DNA of 17,481 nt. It comes from Candidatus Helarchaeota archaeon. GTDB taxonomy: Archaea > Asgardarchaeota > Lokiarchaeia > Helarchaeales > HEL-GB-A. The notes below the pieces were generated by a model. It was given only the letters and a program-made list of their open reading frames with translations, searched no databases and was not told the origin of the DNA. Below, one piece after another: positions 6,298 through 13,148 of the stretch (position 1 is the first letter of the stretch; the number at the start of each line of letters is the position of its first letter). Both the position numbers and the translations under genes were made by a program. The stretch covers positions 1 to 17,481 of the forward strand of contig JABXJU010000080.1 of assembly GCA_013375405.1 (NCBI GenBank). Reading direction: 5' to 3'.

Positions 6298-6564
6298 ATG
6301 AGTAAGGTGATGACAGTACGAGTTAGGATGACGGATGGAAGTGAAGAACGTTTCATGGTCCCGAAAATTGCGAAAGTACGGGAAATTAAGCAACTAATTA
6401 CGCAAAAAAGGAAAATTCCAGTAGATCGGCAGCGGTTAGTGTATGGTGGAAAAGTATTAGATGATTCAAACTCGTTAAAATCGTTGGGATTTCAGAATGA
6501 GGGAGTTATATTCTGTGTGGTAAGATCGGTTGCGGGGTTATGTTTTGGACGAAGATCGGTATGA
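6298..6564 (+). CDS. Ubiquitin-like modifier precursor
   Basis: The 88-residue product aligns without gaps to ubiquitin from about residue 5 to residue 80, offset by four. The strongest block is IPVDRQRLVYGGKVLDD (40-56), matching IPPDQQRLIFAGKQLED of ubiquitin. Lys31, Lys37 and Lys52 fall at ubiquitin Lys27, Lys33 and Lys48. Val48 and Val74 keep the hydrophobic patch of ubiquitin Ile44/Val70, and Arg76 matches Arg72. The C-terminus is unusual: ubiquitin's Gly75-Gly76 corresponds to Ala79-Gly80, and eight residues (LCFGRRSV) follow. Cleavage after Gly80, presumably by the JAMM protease of the same operon, would leave an Ala-Gly end. It is the first gene of the operon, with the best ribosome binding site, and overlaps the E1 gene by 35 bases. 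Confidence 0.93.
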   Translation: MSKVMTVRVRMTDGSEERFMVPKIAKVREIKQLITQKRKIPVDRQRLVYGGKVLDDSNSLKSLGFQNEGVIFCVVRSVAGLCFGRRSV

Positions 6565-7789
6565 TCGTCAGCGGCGAATTTGGGGAGAAGATGGGCAAGA
6601 GCAGCTTCGACAGGCGAAAGTTTTAATTGCGGGAGCGGGAGGCGTTGGGTCGGAAATTATTAAAAATCTTGCCCTTCTTGGAATTGGAACGCTTATTATA
6701 ATTGATATGGATCTTATTGAGCTTTCAAATTTAAACCGTCAATTATTATTTAGGAAAGGTGATATTGGAGATTTCAAAGCCGAAATTGCAACAAAGCGGG
6801 CTGGAGAAATAAATTCAGAGATTAAAATCCAATTCTTTAATCAGAAATTACAGGATTTATCAAATGAAATTTATATAACTGCAGATGTTTTTATTTCAGC
6901 TTTAGATAATATCCCCGCCCGGATTTTTTTAAATCAAAAAGCTGTTTTATTGAAAAAACCACTGATAGATGGAGGATCGGAGGGATTTTTTGGACATGTG
7001 CAGGTTGTAATTCCCCAAGTAACGCCCTGCCTTTTATGCCATGATATCTGGTCAAGATCCGAGGAAAAATTCAAATGCTCATATGCAGTCCATCCGCGAA
7101 CTCCCTTAGATTGCGCTTTAGAGGGGCGTGATAAATTTTATCTTCAATTCAATCGACTTCCTGATCCTGAGAATGGAGAACATATACAGACGGTCTATGA
7201 ATATGCGCTAGCCCATGCAAAAAAATATGAGATAGTAGGACTGACTCTGCAGATAGTCAAGGATTCCTTGAGGGGTACCGTTGCGGCACTTATTACGACT
7301 AATGCAATTATTGGGGCAGTAATGACAAATGAGCTTTTGAAAATCCTTCTAAAAGATGTGTTAATTGGTGAAGTCAAGTTAATTCCATTGACATATTATC
7401 AATTTAATGGGTTAACGGAATCTGGATGGACAATTCCTCTAAATAGGAATGAAAAGTGCCCAGTTTGTGGTCTAAAGCAAATTGAAGTTGAAGTTACTTC
7501 ATCTATTCCCTTGATTCAATTTATTCATCAGTTGGATACATATTTAACTTTCGAGTTAAATGCACCCTTAATTTTGAAGGAAGGGGTTATATTATACCGG
7601 GAGGCCTCTATATCTGAGGGCAAATCATTACCGCAGAGTGAACAAGAACGACTTAAGGAAAATGAGATTAAACCGATGATAGAATTTTTTAATGATGGTG
7701 ATACCCTATTTTTAAAAGATGAGATCCTTGGTATTGAACTCTGGGTCACACTAAAATTTGTGAATCAAGACGAAGGTGGTATGACTTAA
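6530..7789 (+). CDS. Ubiquitin-activating E1-like enzyme (UBA3/UBA2 type)
   Basis: This 419-residue enzyme would adenylate the modifier's C-terminus and carry it as a thioester. Visible parts are the RYDRQ start of E1/ThiF proteins, ATP loop GAGGVGSE (35-42), the acidic residue in IIDMD (57-61), and NLNRQLLF (67-74). A structural zinc site is formed by Cys167-x2-Cys170 and Cys310-x2-Cys313. The catalytic Cys is most likely Cys183 in FKCSYAVHPRTPLDC, which mirrors the CTIASMPRLPEHC region of UBA3. Residues 320-411 look like the ubiquitin-fold E2-binding domain of UBA3, ending DGDTLFLKDEI...VTLKF, so this is a eukaryote-style E1 and not a bare MoeB/ThiF protein. The start is TTG at 6530, because a TAA precedes it in frame; TTG at 6545 is an alternative. 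It overlaps the modifier gene and ends one base before the E2 start. Confidence 0.92.
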   Translation: MRGYVLDEDRYDRQRRIWGEDGQEQLRQAKVLIAGAGGVGSEIIKNLALLGIGTLIIIDMDLIELSNLNRQLLFRKGDIGDFKAEIATKRAGEINSEIKIQFFNQKLQDLSNEIYITADVFISALDNIPARIFLNQKAVLLKKPLIDGGSEGFFGHVQVVIPQVTPCLLCHDIWSRSEEKFKCSYAVHPRTPLDCALEGRDKFYLQFNRLPDPENGEHIQTVYEYALAHAKKYEIVGLTLQIVKDSLRGTVAALITTNAIIGAVMTNELLKILLKDVLIGEVKLIPLTYYQFNGLTESGWTIPLNRNEKCPVCGLKQIEVEVTSSIPLIQFIHQLDTYLTFELNAPLILKEGVILYREASISEGKSLPQSEQERLKENEIKPMIEFFNDGDTLFLKDEILGIELWVTLKFVNQDEGGMT

Positions 7790-8263
7790 TTGGCAGAATC
7801 TCGCTTAGCTGCTGAATTTAAAAAGATTGAGAAAGAATTACCGTTTTTCGCGCCAGTTGGAGGCGATTTAAGACATTATCGAGGTTGGATACCAGGACCG
7901 CCTAACTCGCCATATAAAAATCGTTTTTTCCAGCTCGAAATAAGGTTACCTATAGATTATCCTTTTGAACCCCCTATTGTCCGATTTTTAACACCTATTT
8001 GGCATCCGAATATAGCTCCTGCCACAGGAGAAATTTGTAATGATATCTTAAAAATTTCAGGGGAAAGTAAATATACCTGGTCACCCGGATCTGATGTCGT
8101 ATCGGTGATTATGAATGTCATTGCGATGTTGGGCGGAGTTTTTAATATTCATAGCCCATTAAATGAATTTGCTGCAAAAGAATTCCTTAAATCAAGGAAA
8201 GATTTCGATCAAAAAGCTCAGCGATGGGCTGAAGATTATGGAAAAGAGGCGCCTGTCTTATGA
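7790..8263 (+). CDS. Ubiquitin-conjugating E2-like enzyme
   Basis: The 157-residue product has the full UBC fold: an N-terminal helix, strands carrying the YPFEPPIVRF signature (57-66), the HPN triad (72-74) that stabilises the oxyanion, and GEIC with active-site Cys83. After these comes TWSPGSDVVSVIMNVIAML (96-114) and the SPLNEFAAKEF helix region, as in canonical E2s. It would receive the modifier from E1 by transthiolation and pass it to a Lys on a target, with or without an E3. The length is that of a minimal class I E2, without extensions. The start is TTG directly after the E1 stop codon, with a GGTGG stretch just upstream, so its translation is probably coupled to E1. Confidence 0.94.
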   Translation: MAESRLAAEFKKIEKELPFFAPVGGDLRHYRGWIPGPPNSPYKNRFFQLEIRLPIDYPFEPPIVRFLTPIWHPNIAPATGEICNDILKISGESKYTWSPGSDVVSVIMNVIAMLGGVFNIHSPLNEFAAKEFLKSRKDFDQKAQRWAEDYGKEAPVL

Positions 8264-8287
8264 TTTAATTAATGAGTTGTTGAAATA

Positions 8288-8740
8288 TTGGAAGTAATTA
8301 TTGTTCATAAATCTGCATTTAAAAAAATTAAAAAAGTAGCTAAAGCCAAATTTGAGAAAGAGGAGAAGGAAGTAATTGGATTCTTAATTGGTCATTTTCA
8401 TGATGAATCCATCGAGATAAAAGATATTATTATTCCCGAGCAAACCGCAGATAGAACGTTTGTTGAGGTAGAGGAAGAAGTTTCACTTGTAAATGCTCTG
8501 ATCAAATCAAATAGAATAGGAACAAATGAAGTATGTTGCGGCTGGATACATTCGCATCCTGGATTCAAATGCTTCTTGTCGGCAACAGACATCGAAACTC
8601 AAATGTACTGGCAGAGAGTGAATCCTCGGAATATTGCATTAGTATATGATCCTGTTCATGTAGAATTTAAAGCGTTTAGAATAAAAAAAGAAGAGGATTC
8701 ATTTCAAGAAATTGATATCCCAATTAAAATTCATGATTAG
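8288..8740 (+). CDS. JAMM/MPN+ metalloprotease, Rpn11-like deubiquitinase
   Basis: This 150-residue protein is an MPN domain alone. The zinc protease signature is complete: Glu28 (in EVIGFLIG) and the block His88-Ser-His90-Pro followed by Ser98-x2-Asp101. The block GWIHSHPGFKCFLSATD closely follows Rpn11's GWYHSHPGFGCWLSGVD, and the next residues (ETQ...NIALVYDPV) also follow Rpn11. It should cut the modifier's tail to expose its Gly end and remove it from targets. Cys95 takes the position of the Rpn11 Cys in GFGCW. The start is TTG at 8288, 24 bases after the E2 stop; no in-frame ATG is available. The last four bases overlap the end of a convergent gene. Confidence 0.93.
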   Translation: MEVIIVHKSAFKKIKKVAKAKFEKEEKEVIGFLIGHFHDESIEIKDIIIPEQTADRTFVEVEEEVSLVNALIKSNRIGTNEVCCGWIHSHPGFKCFLSATDIETQMYWQRVNPRNIALVYDPVHVEFKAFRIKKEEDSFQEIDIPIKIHD

Positions 8741-9069
8741 ATAGGAAGTGGAAAAACTTCTGGAACAAGATTACTGAATCCATAATTATTAAATTGAATT
8801 ATCATTTTTGTTTTTTTACAATGAGCATAATGTGTAGTTTCTATATGTTCGCAGTAAGAAAGCTTTTCCCATTTCTTTAAAATATCACGTACTGTTTTGT
8901 GAAATATCCGAAATTGTGTTTTTGGCGCCCTGAACGCTTTTAAGATTATTTTAGCGATACTTGAAGAAGTAAAGACATTGCTATTCCACTTAAAATTAGT
9001 ATCTGAGACATGATCCTTCATTAAAGCCTCAATTTTTTGGATTTGAGTATCATCTTTTGGGGAAGGCAA
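8737..9069 (-). CDS. Hypothetical protein with C-terminal Cys/His cluster
   Basis: I do not recognise this 110-residue protein. Residues 34-70 are helical and basic (SSSIAKIILKAF, FHKTVRDILKKWEKL), resembling the helices of a winged-helix or other small DNA-binding fold. Residues 73-84 hold Cys73, His75, His80, His83 and Cys84, which could bind one metal ion. A strand (MIIQFNNYGF) and a Pro-rich tail end it. The start is TTG at 9069, with an in-frame stop nine bases upstream. A TATA-like ATATATTATAA run lies near 9100-9113. Its last codons overlap the end of the protease gene by four bases on the opposite strand, so the two transcripts converge, and antisense interference is possible. Confidence 0.6.
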   Translation of the reverse strand: MPSPKDDTQIQKIEALMKDHVSDTNFKWNSNVFTSSSIAKIILKAFRAPKTQFRIFHKTVRDILKKWEKLSYCEHIETTHYAHCKKTKMIIQFNNYGFSNLVPEVFPLPI

Positions 9070-9181
9070 AATTAATCACTTTTTATCTAATGCATTCAAT
9101 TGTTATAATATATATCGATTGAGGAATATATATACCCTATTATCCTTTTAAAGGACCGTAGCGACTGAATTTAAAGGGATA

Positions 9182-12100
9182 TTATGCAGTCAATATCTTT
9201 AATTTGAAGGTATTAGTTTTCCCACATTTAAAGCATTCAGGGGCTTTTTTTCGATGATACCATCTTTCTAAATGTTCTGTACATGCAACAGCACCACAAT
9301 TTGAGCATACCCAAATTTCATCATTAAGGGGATCAAGAATTTCATGCATAATTTCACATTTATATATTTTTTGCTCTTTGCTTAAGGTATTTAATCGTTC
9401 TAACACGTCTTTTTTTATTTCATTCCATTCACTTAATAGGATAACAAGCTGCGGAGTTTCTAAATCGAAAGGTAAAAGATTGATCCAATCAGTAATCTCA
9501 TTATCAATACGTTTAATTTTCCATACAATTCTAGAAAACAAAATATTCAAAGGTTCGGCTGTTGTACTTTCTGGTACCGACCTAGTTTCTAATTTTGCAT
9601 GTTTTTCAATTTCAGTTAACGAATCTTTATAAAAATTGATGGTTGTTCCTTTTATTATCCTAAATAATTTATAGAGAGGTTGAATAAAGTCTCCTAAATC
9701 TTGCCGAATTTTATTTAATTTTGAGGGAAGTTCTTCTGTGAACGCTGTCCATTCTTTATACAATTTCTGAATAGAAAATTCTCTGTGAGATTCATAAAAT
9801 TCCTCAATTTTGACTTTGTCATCCTTCAGTCGTGAGTTAAAATAGGTGAATTTTTCTTCTAGAAAAGAATCGATTTTTGCAATGTCTGTATCTTCAGAAC
9901 TGATATAACGAAGTGCTTCCTCGTAAATCATTGTTTCTAACTTTATTAAGCGTTTTTTAAGATTTTCATAATTCCATTTAAAGAAATTCTGGGCAAAAGC
10001 AATTGAACTGGCAAGTTCTGCTCTGAATCTTTCGATTTTTAGTTCAAAATCATTTTTAAGAGATGAATATTGTTCCTGTTTCAATTTTAATAAATATTTA
10101 TATCCTCTATCTTTTGGTAAGGGTAAGCTTCTACTCCAATTCTCTGCATTTTTAAGCCATTCATCAGTTTCTTTAAAAAGCAATTCTAGATCGTTTATCC
10201 GCGTCTCTATCCCCTTAATTTGCCTTGAGACAAGTAATTGGTCGATCTTTTGGGCAAATTCTCCATACTTAACCTGAAAAGTATTGATACATTTCGCAAA
10301 TAGTTGATCAAACTTGTCTATCGGATATTTAATTTTCTGAAGAGCTTTTCTTTTATCTATATGATATGAATATTTTTCTCGTAATGTGTCCTTTAAGGAA
10401 CCAAGGGCAATAATTGCAGTATCGAGTTTCTTATGAAATCTTGTTATTTCGGGAGATAATTGGATTGTAGATTTTAATGGGTGAAATATCTTATTAAAAT
10501 CCCTTATTTTATTATCAAAAAGGATTTTCAATTCTTGAATTTCAGTGGATAATTGAGTAACTCCAAGAAATCCCTTAACCAATTGATATCTTTTGATATT
10601 ATCATGTTTTAAATCAATCTCTTGGGAAATCCATTGAAGTTTCAATAATGTATCCAATTGCAACTCAATTGTTGATATATCATTTAAAATAATATCGATT
10701 TCCCTCATTCGGAAATCAATATATGTTTTTAATTTTTCTTTCTCTTCCAAAAATTTCATCTGCAGATTCTTAAGTTTTCTTTTTGTGTATATTTTCCTTC
10801 CTGAAAAGGTTGTAATTCCGATCACAGCCCCAATAACTATAAGGAAAATGAGCAATCTAGAGCTATCAAATTGGACTGAATAATCCATAATTTCTGATGC
10901 GTTTTTATTTCCTGCCTTATCAATCACTATGATTTGATAGAGAACTGTTGAATAGGGAGGTTGAGATTCAATGATCCCCCACTTATTTTCTGTTATATTC
11001 TTCAAATGCCAATCTTTTCCACCATCCACTGAATAATTTAAAAAAATAGTTGCAATTCCTGTGCCGGTATCATTTGCATAGGCAATACTAATATTTACTG
11101 TCATATGTTGGGTTGGATATAGCGGGTATCTTTGAATCGGCCCTAAAACAGGTAGTCTCGTATCATTGACTATATAATTGAAATTTTCAGAGGTTCTTTT
11201 ATTAGAGGGAGTAGAGTTAGTCCCTCTATCGAATAGTTCAATGTAATAAAGTACTTCCGTCTGATAATTAAACTTGGGAATTATTCCAGAACGATTCGCA
11301 GTGATACTAATTGAAGTCCAATTCATTCCACCATCTACTGAATAATATAATGTTATATTTTTGATACCTGTAATTGCATCACTGGCATTATAAATTGTGA
11401 CCTGTACATCTTCGTCATATTCCGGTTTTGCGGGTGTGTGGTTTATTTCATCAAATGTAGGAGGAGTTTCATCTACCGTCAAGGGTATATCCAAACTGTT
11501 TGTTAGATTGACGCTGTCTTTTATTGTTAAAGTTAATATATAGTTATCGTCGCCCAGAGACTGAGCGGAATTATCAAGAACAAAAAGCCCGGATAATTCC
11601 CCAGTTGGATCTGTAGTCATAATAAATTCAGATATATTATATGTAAGGTTTGAAATAGGAGAAAACGTACCATTCGCATTTCCAAATATTAAAAAATATC
11701 CTCCGTTCTGGAGAACTGAGATATCCATTAGGTTTGGAATTGTATTATCAAGAGTGATGTCTACTGCTTGACTCGTATTAGCATTCCCCGCCCGATCATA
11801 GACACGGACGTAGAGGGCATGGGAGCCGTCGCCCGCCGTGGTGGTATCCCAGCTTTGAGAGTATGGGGAGGAATTATCCGTACCTATGATGGTGCCAATT
11901 CCAGGGAGTCCATCATAGAACGTGACATTTTTCACACCTGAGCCACCCACATTATCGGTGGCAGTTGCGTTGATAATAACAATGCCTCTTAAGTAGGCAC
12001 CTGTACTCGGATCATCGATGGTCGGGGTGATTGGAGCAGTATTATCCACCGTGACATTAACAACAGCACTATCCAAATAATTACCAGCAAAATCAAGCAC

Positions 12101-12805
12101 GCGTATACACAAATTATGTAATCCATCTCCAGCACTGGTCGTATCCCAACTCCGAGAATATGGAGATACAGTGTCAGTGCCAATTAAGGTGCCGAAACCT
12201 GGCAAGCCATCCCAGAAGGTCACGTTTTTCACACCACTACCACCCACATTATCCGTGGCATTTGCAATTATGGTAATGATCCCGCTCACGTTATCGCCCG
12301 TTGAGGGCGAGATAATGGTGGCAGTAATTGGAGGAGTATTATCTAAAGTAAGATTTAAATCATTGTAAAGCGTAAATTGACTTGACGTAGTATTTGTAGC
12401 ATTAATTATTACTTGATATGTTCCATCGGGTCTTAAATTCAAGAAATATAGCGTATAATTAATTCTATACGTCCTATTATTGTAATCCAGGACTTTTTCT
12501 TCGGATAGGGAAAAATTACTATCTATTTTGGAAAAATTTGCGAAAAGACTGTAATTGGCCTGATCACAGTTTACAAATAATTGTATAAGATCGCCATTCT
12601 TAAAATATTGAGCGTTCGCTGTCACATTATTGATTATGGGCTCACCATTTAATGGATTAAGAGCCTCATTTTCCAACAATGAACTGCTTTTAACGTTTGA
12701 ACCATTATTTAAATTTATAAAAATATAAATCAATAGAATAAATAGCAAAATAAATGCAATTATTCGCGAATTCTTTCTATACACATTCCAAAGCTTTTTA
12801 TTCAA
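9182..12805 (-). CDS. Single-pass membrane protein: outside Ig-like domains, inside coiled coil and RING-like finger
   Basis: This 1207-residue protein has an N-terminal hydrophobic signal/anchor (14-31) and an outside region to about 650 with many Asn-x-Ser/Thr sites. Two near-identical Ig-like repeats occupy 154-253 and 254-352, and several beta-sandwich modules follow (two sharing YSVDGG). A membrane helix (651-667) precedes basic residues, so the rest is cytoplasmic. Residues 670-1145 are long charged helices, probably coiled coil. The end carries eight spaced ligands: Cys1150, His1154, Cys1167, Cys1170, Cys1175, His1178, Cys1191, Cys1194. The spacing and the Leu1179-x2-Trp1182 after the sixth ligand resemble RING-H2 fingers. 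An E3 role for the adjacent ubiquitin system is an inference; a structural zinc finger is the alternative. The TTG start overlaps the stop of a small upstream gene. Confidence 0.8.
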   Translation of the reverse strand: MNKKLWNVYRKNSRIIAFILLFILLIYIFINLNNGSNVKSSSLLENEALNPLNGEPIINNVTANAQYFKNGDLIQLFVNCDQANYSLFANFSKIDSNFSLSEEKVLDYNNRTYRINYTLYFLNLRPDGTYQVIINATNTTSSQFTLYNDLNLTLDNTPPITATIISPSTGDNVSGIITIIANATDNVGGSGVKNVTFWDGLPGFGTLIGTDTVSPYSRSWDTTSAGDGLHNLCIRVLDFAGNYLDSAVVNVTVDNTAPITPTIDDPSTGAYLRGIVIINATATDNVGGSGVKNVTFYDGLPGIGTIIGTDNSSPYSQSWDTTTAGDGSHALYVRVYDRAGNANTSQAVDITLDNTIPNLMDISVLQNGGYFLIFGNANGTFSPISNLTYNISEFIMTTDPTGELSGLFVLDNSAQSLGDDNYILTLTIKDSVNLTNSLDIPLTVDETPPTFDEINHTPAKPEYDEDVQVTIYNASDAITGIKNITLYYSVDGGMNWTSISITANRSGIIPKFNYQTEVLYYIELFDRGTNSTPSNKRTSENFNYIVNDTRLPVLGPIQRYPLYPTQHMTVNISIAYANDTGTGIATIFLNYSVDGGKDWHLKNITENKWGIIESQPPYSTVLYQIIVIDKAGNKNASEIMDYSVQFDSSRLLIFLIVIGAVIGITTFSGRKIYTKRKLKNLQMKFLEEKEKLKTYIDFRMREIDIILNDISTIELQLDTLLKLQWISQEIDLKHDNIKRYQLVKGFLGVTQLSTEIQELKILFDNKIRDFNKIFHPLKSTIQLSPEITRFHKKLDTAIIALGSLKDTLREKYSYHIDKRKALQKIKYPIDKFDQLFAKCINTFQVKYGEFAQKIDQLLVSRQIKGIETRINDLELLFKETDEWLKNAENWSRSLPLPKDRGYKYLLKLKQEQYSSLKNDFELKIERFRAELASSIAFAQNFFKWNYENLKKRLIKLETMIYEEALRYISSEDTDIAKIDSFLEEKFTYFNSRLKDDKVKIEEFYESHREFSIQKLYKEWTAFTEELPSKLNKIRQDLGDFIQPLYKLFRIIKGTTINFYKDSLTEIEKHAKLETRSVPESTTAEPLNILFSRIVWKIKRIDNEITDWINLLPFDLETPQLVILLSEWNEIKKDVLERLNTLSKEQKIYKCEIMHEILDPLNDEIWVCSNCGAVACTEHLERWYHRKKAPECFKCGKTNTFKLKILTA
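11749..12346 (-). repeat. Two tandem ~300-base repeats encoding Ig-like domains
   Basis: The segments at about 12046-12346 and 11749-12046 encode two adjacent domains of about 99 residues. They share runs such as TDNVGGSGVKNVTF, IGTD..SPYS.SWDTT and AGDG.H. The DNA is also similar (for example, CCCACATTATC in both copies), pointing to a fairly recent duplication inside the gene. Confidence 0.8.
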
Positions 12806-12918
12806 ATCTTATACGCCGTTTTCTCTTTTGATTTAAATAAATATTCTCTATATTCTTCTGGTTTTCCAATAGCTTCTTTTTCTATAAAGTCTATCACGTT
12901 GAGGAATCGAAGTGGCAT
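12802..12918 (-). CDS. Possible 38-residue protein coupled to the membrane protein gene
   Basis: The ATG at 12918 opens a short frame whose TGA stop overlaps the TTG start of the 1207-residue protein in the four bases TTGA (12802-12805). This is the usual arrangement for translational coupling. The peptide begins MPLRFLNVIDFIEKEAIG and continues as a charged, helix-forming sequence without a membrane segment. An in-frame stop lies just upstream, so it cannot be longer. It could be a real small protein or a leader that controls translation of the large gene. I do not recognise a family, and so short a frame could arise by chance. Confidence 0.4.
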   Translation of the reverse strand: MPLRFLNVIDFIEKEAIGKPEEYREYLFKSKEKTAYKI

Positions 12919-12933
12919 TTCAACTTCTTTCTA

Positions 12934-12941
12934 CTATTTAA
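12934..12941 (-). promoter_or_regulatory. Candidate TATA box of the membrane protein operon
   Basis: Read on the minus strand, this is TTTAAATA, a good archaeal TATA-box match about 20 bases before the ATG of the 38-residue frame. Transcription would begin very near that ATG, possibly giving a leaderless message. That would place the small frame first in the transcript. Confidence 0.35.
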
Positions 12942-12994
12942 AGGAGAATCATGACAAAGTAAATATATACTCTTCAATGATCCAAATTTTAACC

Positions 12995-13036
12995 TTAGGA
13001 GCTTAGATCCGATTATTGTAAATAACGGACTCCTAA
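12995..13036. repeat. Imperfect hairpin between divergent surface-protein genes
   Basis: TTAGGAG (12995-13001) pairs with CTCCTAA (13030-13036), and inside it TCCG (13008-13011) pairs with CGGA (13026-13029). That gives an 11-base-pair stem with a six-base bulge on one side and a 14-base loop. It lies in the gap between the divergent 38-residue/membrane protein genes and the giant secreted protein gene. An operator for one or both is possible. The rest of the gap is AT-rich with no gene that I can see. Confidence 0.35.
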
Positions 13037-13090
13037 TTTATAAAAATTCTTAAATTTATCCACACAATTCATATGTTTTAAGCGAGATAG

Positions 13091-13146
13091 AACTATATAC
13101 TCAAGTATTTTGATAAAATTTTTGATCTATGTGAATAATAGGTGAT
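13091..13146 (+). promoter_or_regulatory. TATA box and ribosome binding site of the giant secreted protein gene
   Basis: CTATATACT at 13091-13099 is a good TATA-box candidate about 50 bases before the ATG. AGGTGAT at 13140-13146 matches the right half of the Shine-Dalgarno sequence and sits two bases before the ATG at 13149. This spacing is acceptable when pairing uses that part of the 16S rRNA tail. Confidence 0.45.
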
Positions 13147-13148
13147 AA

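Noticed and set aside
9143..9155. Palindrome TCCTTTTAAAGGA
   Set aside because: No loop and mostly AT; this could be part of an archaeal promoter-like or terminator-like run, and there is nothing to choose between these and chance.
12841..12850. ATATTCTCTA, equal to the left ten bases of the 18-bp palindrome
   Set aside because: Only a half-site, with no symmetric partner, and inside a possible coding frame; a ten-base AT-rich match is weak evidence for a second operator.
12940..12962. AAAGGAG followed by ATG at 12951 on the plus strand
   Set aside because: The frame stops after three codons; the site overlaps the minus-strand TATA box and is probably chance.
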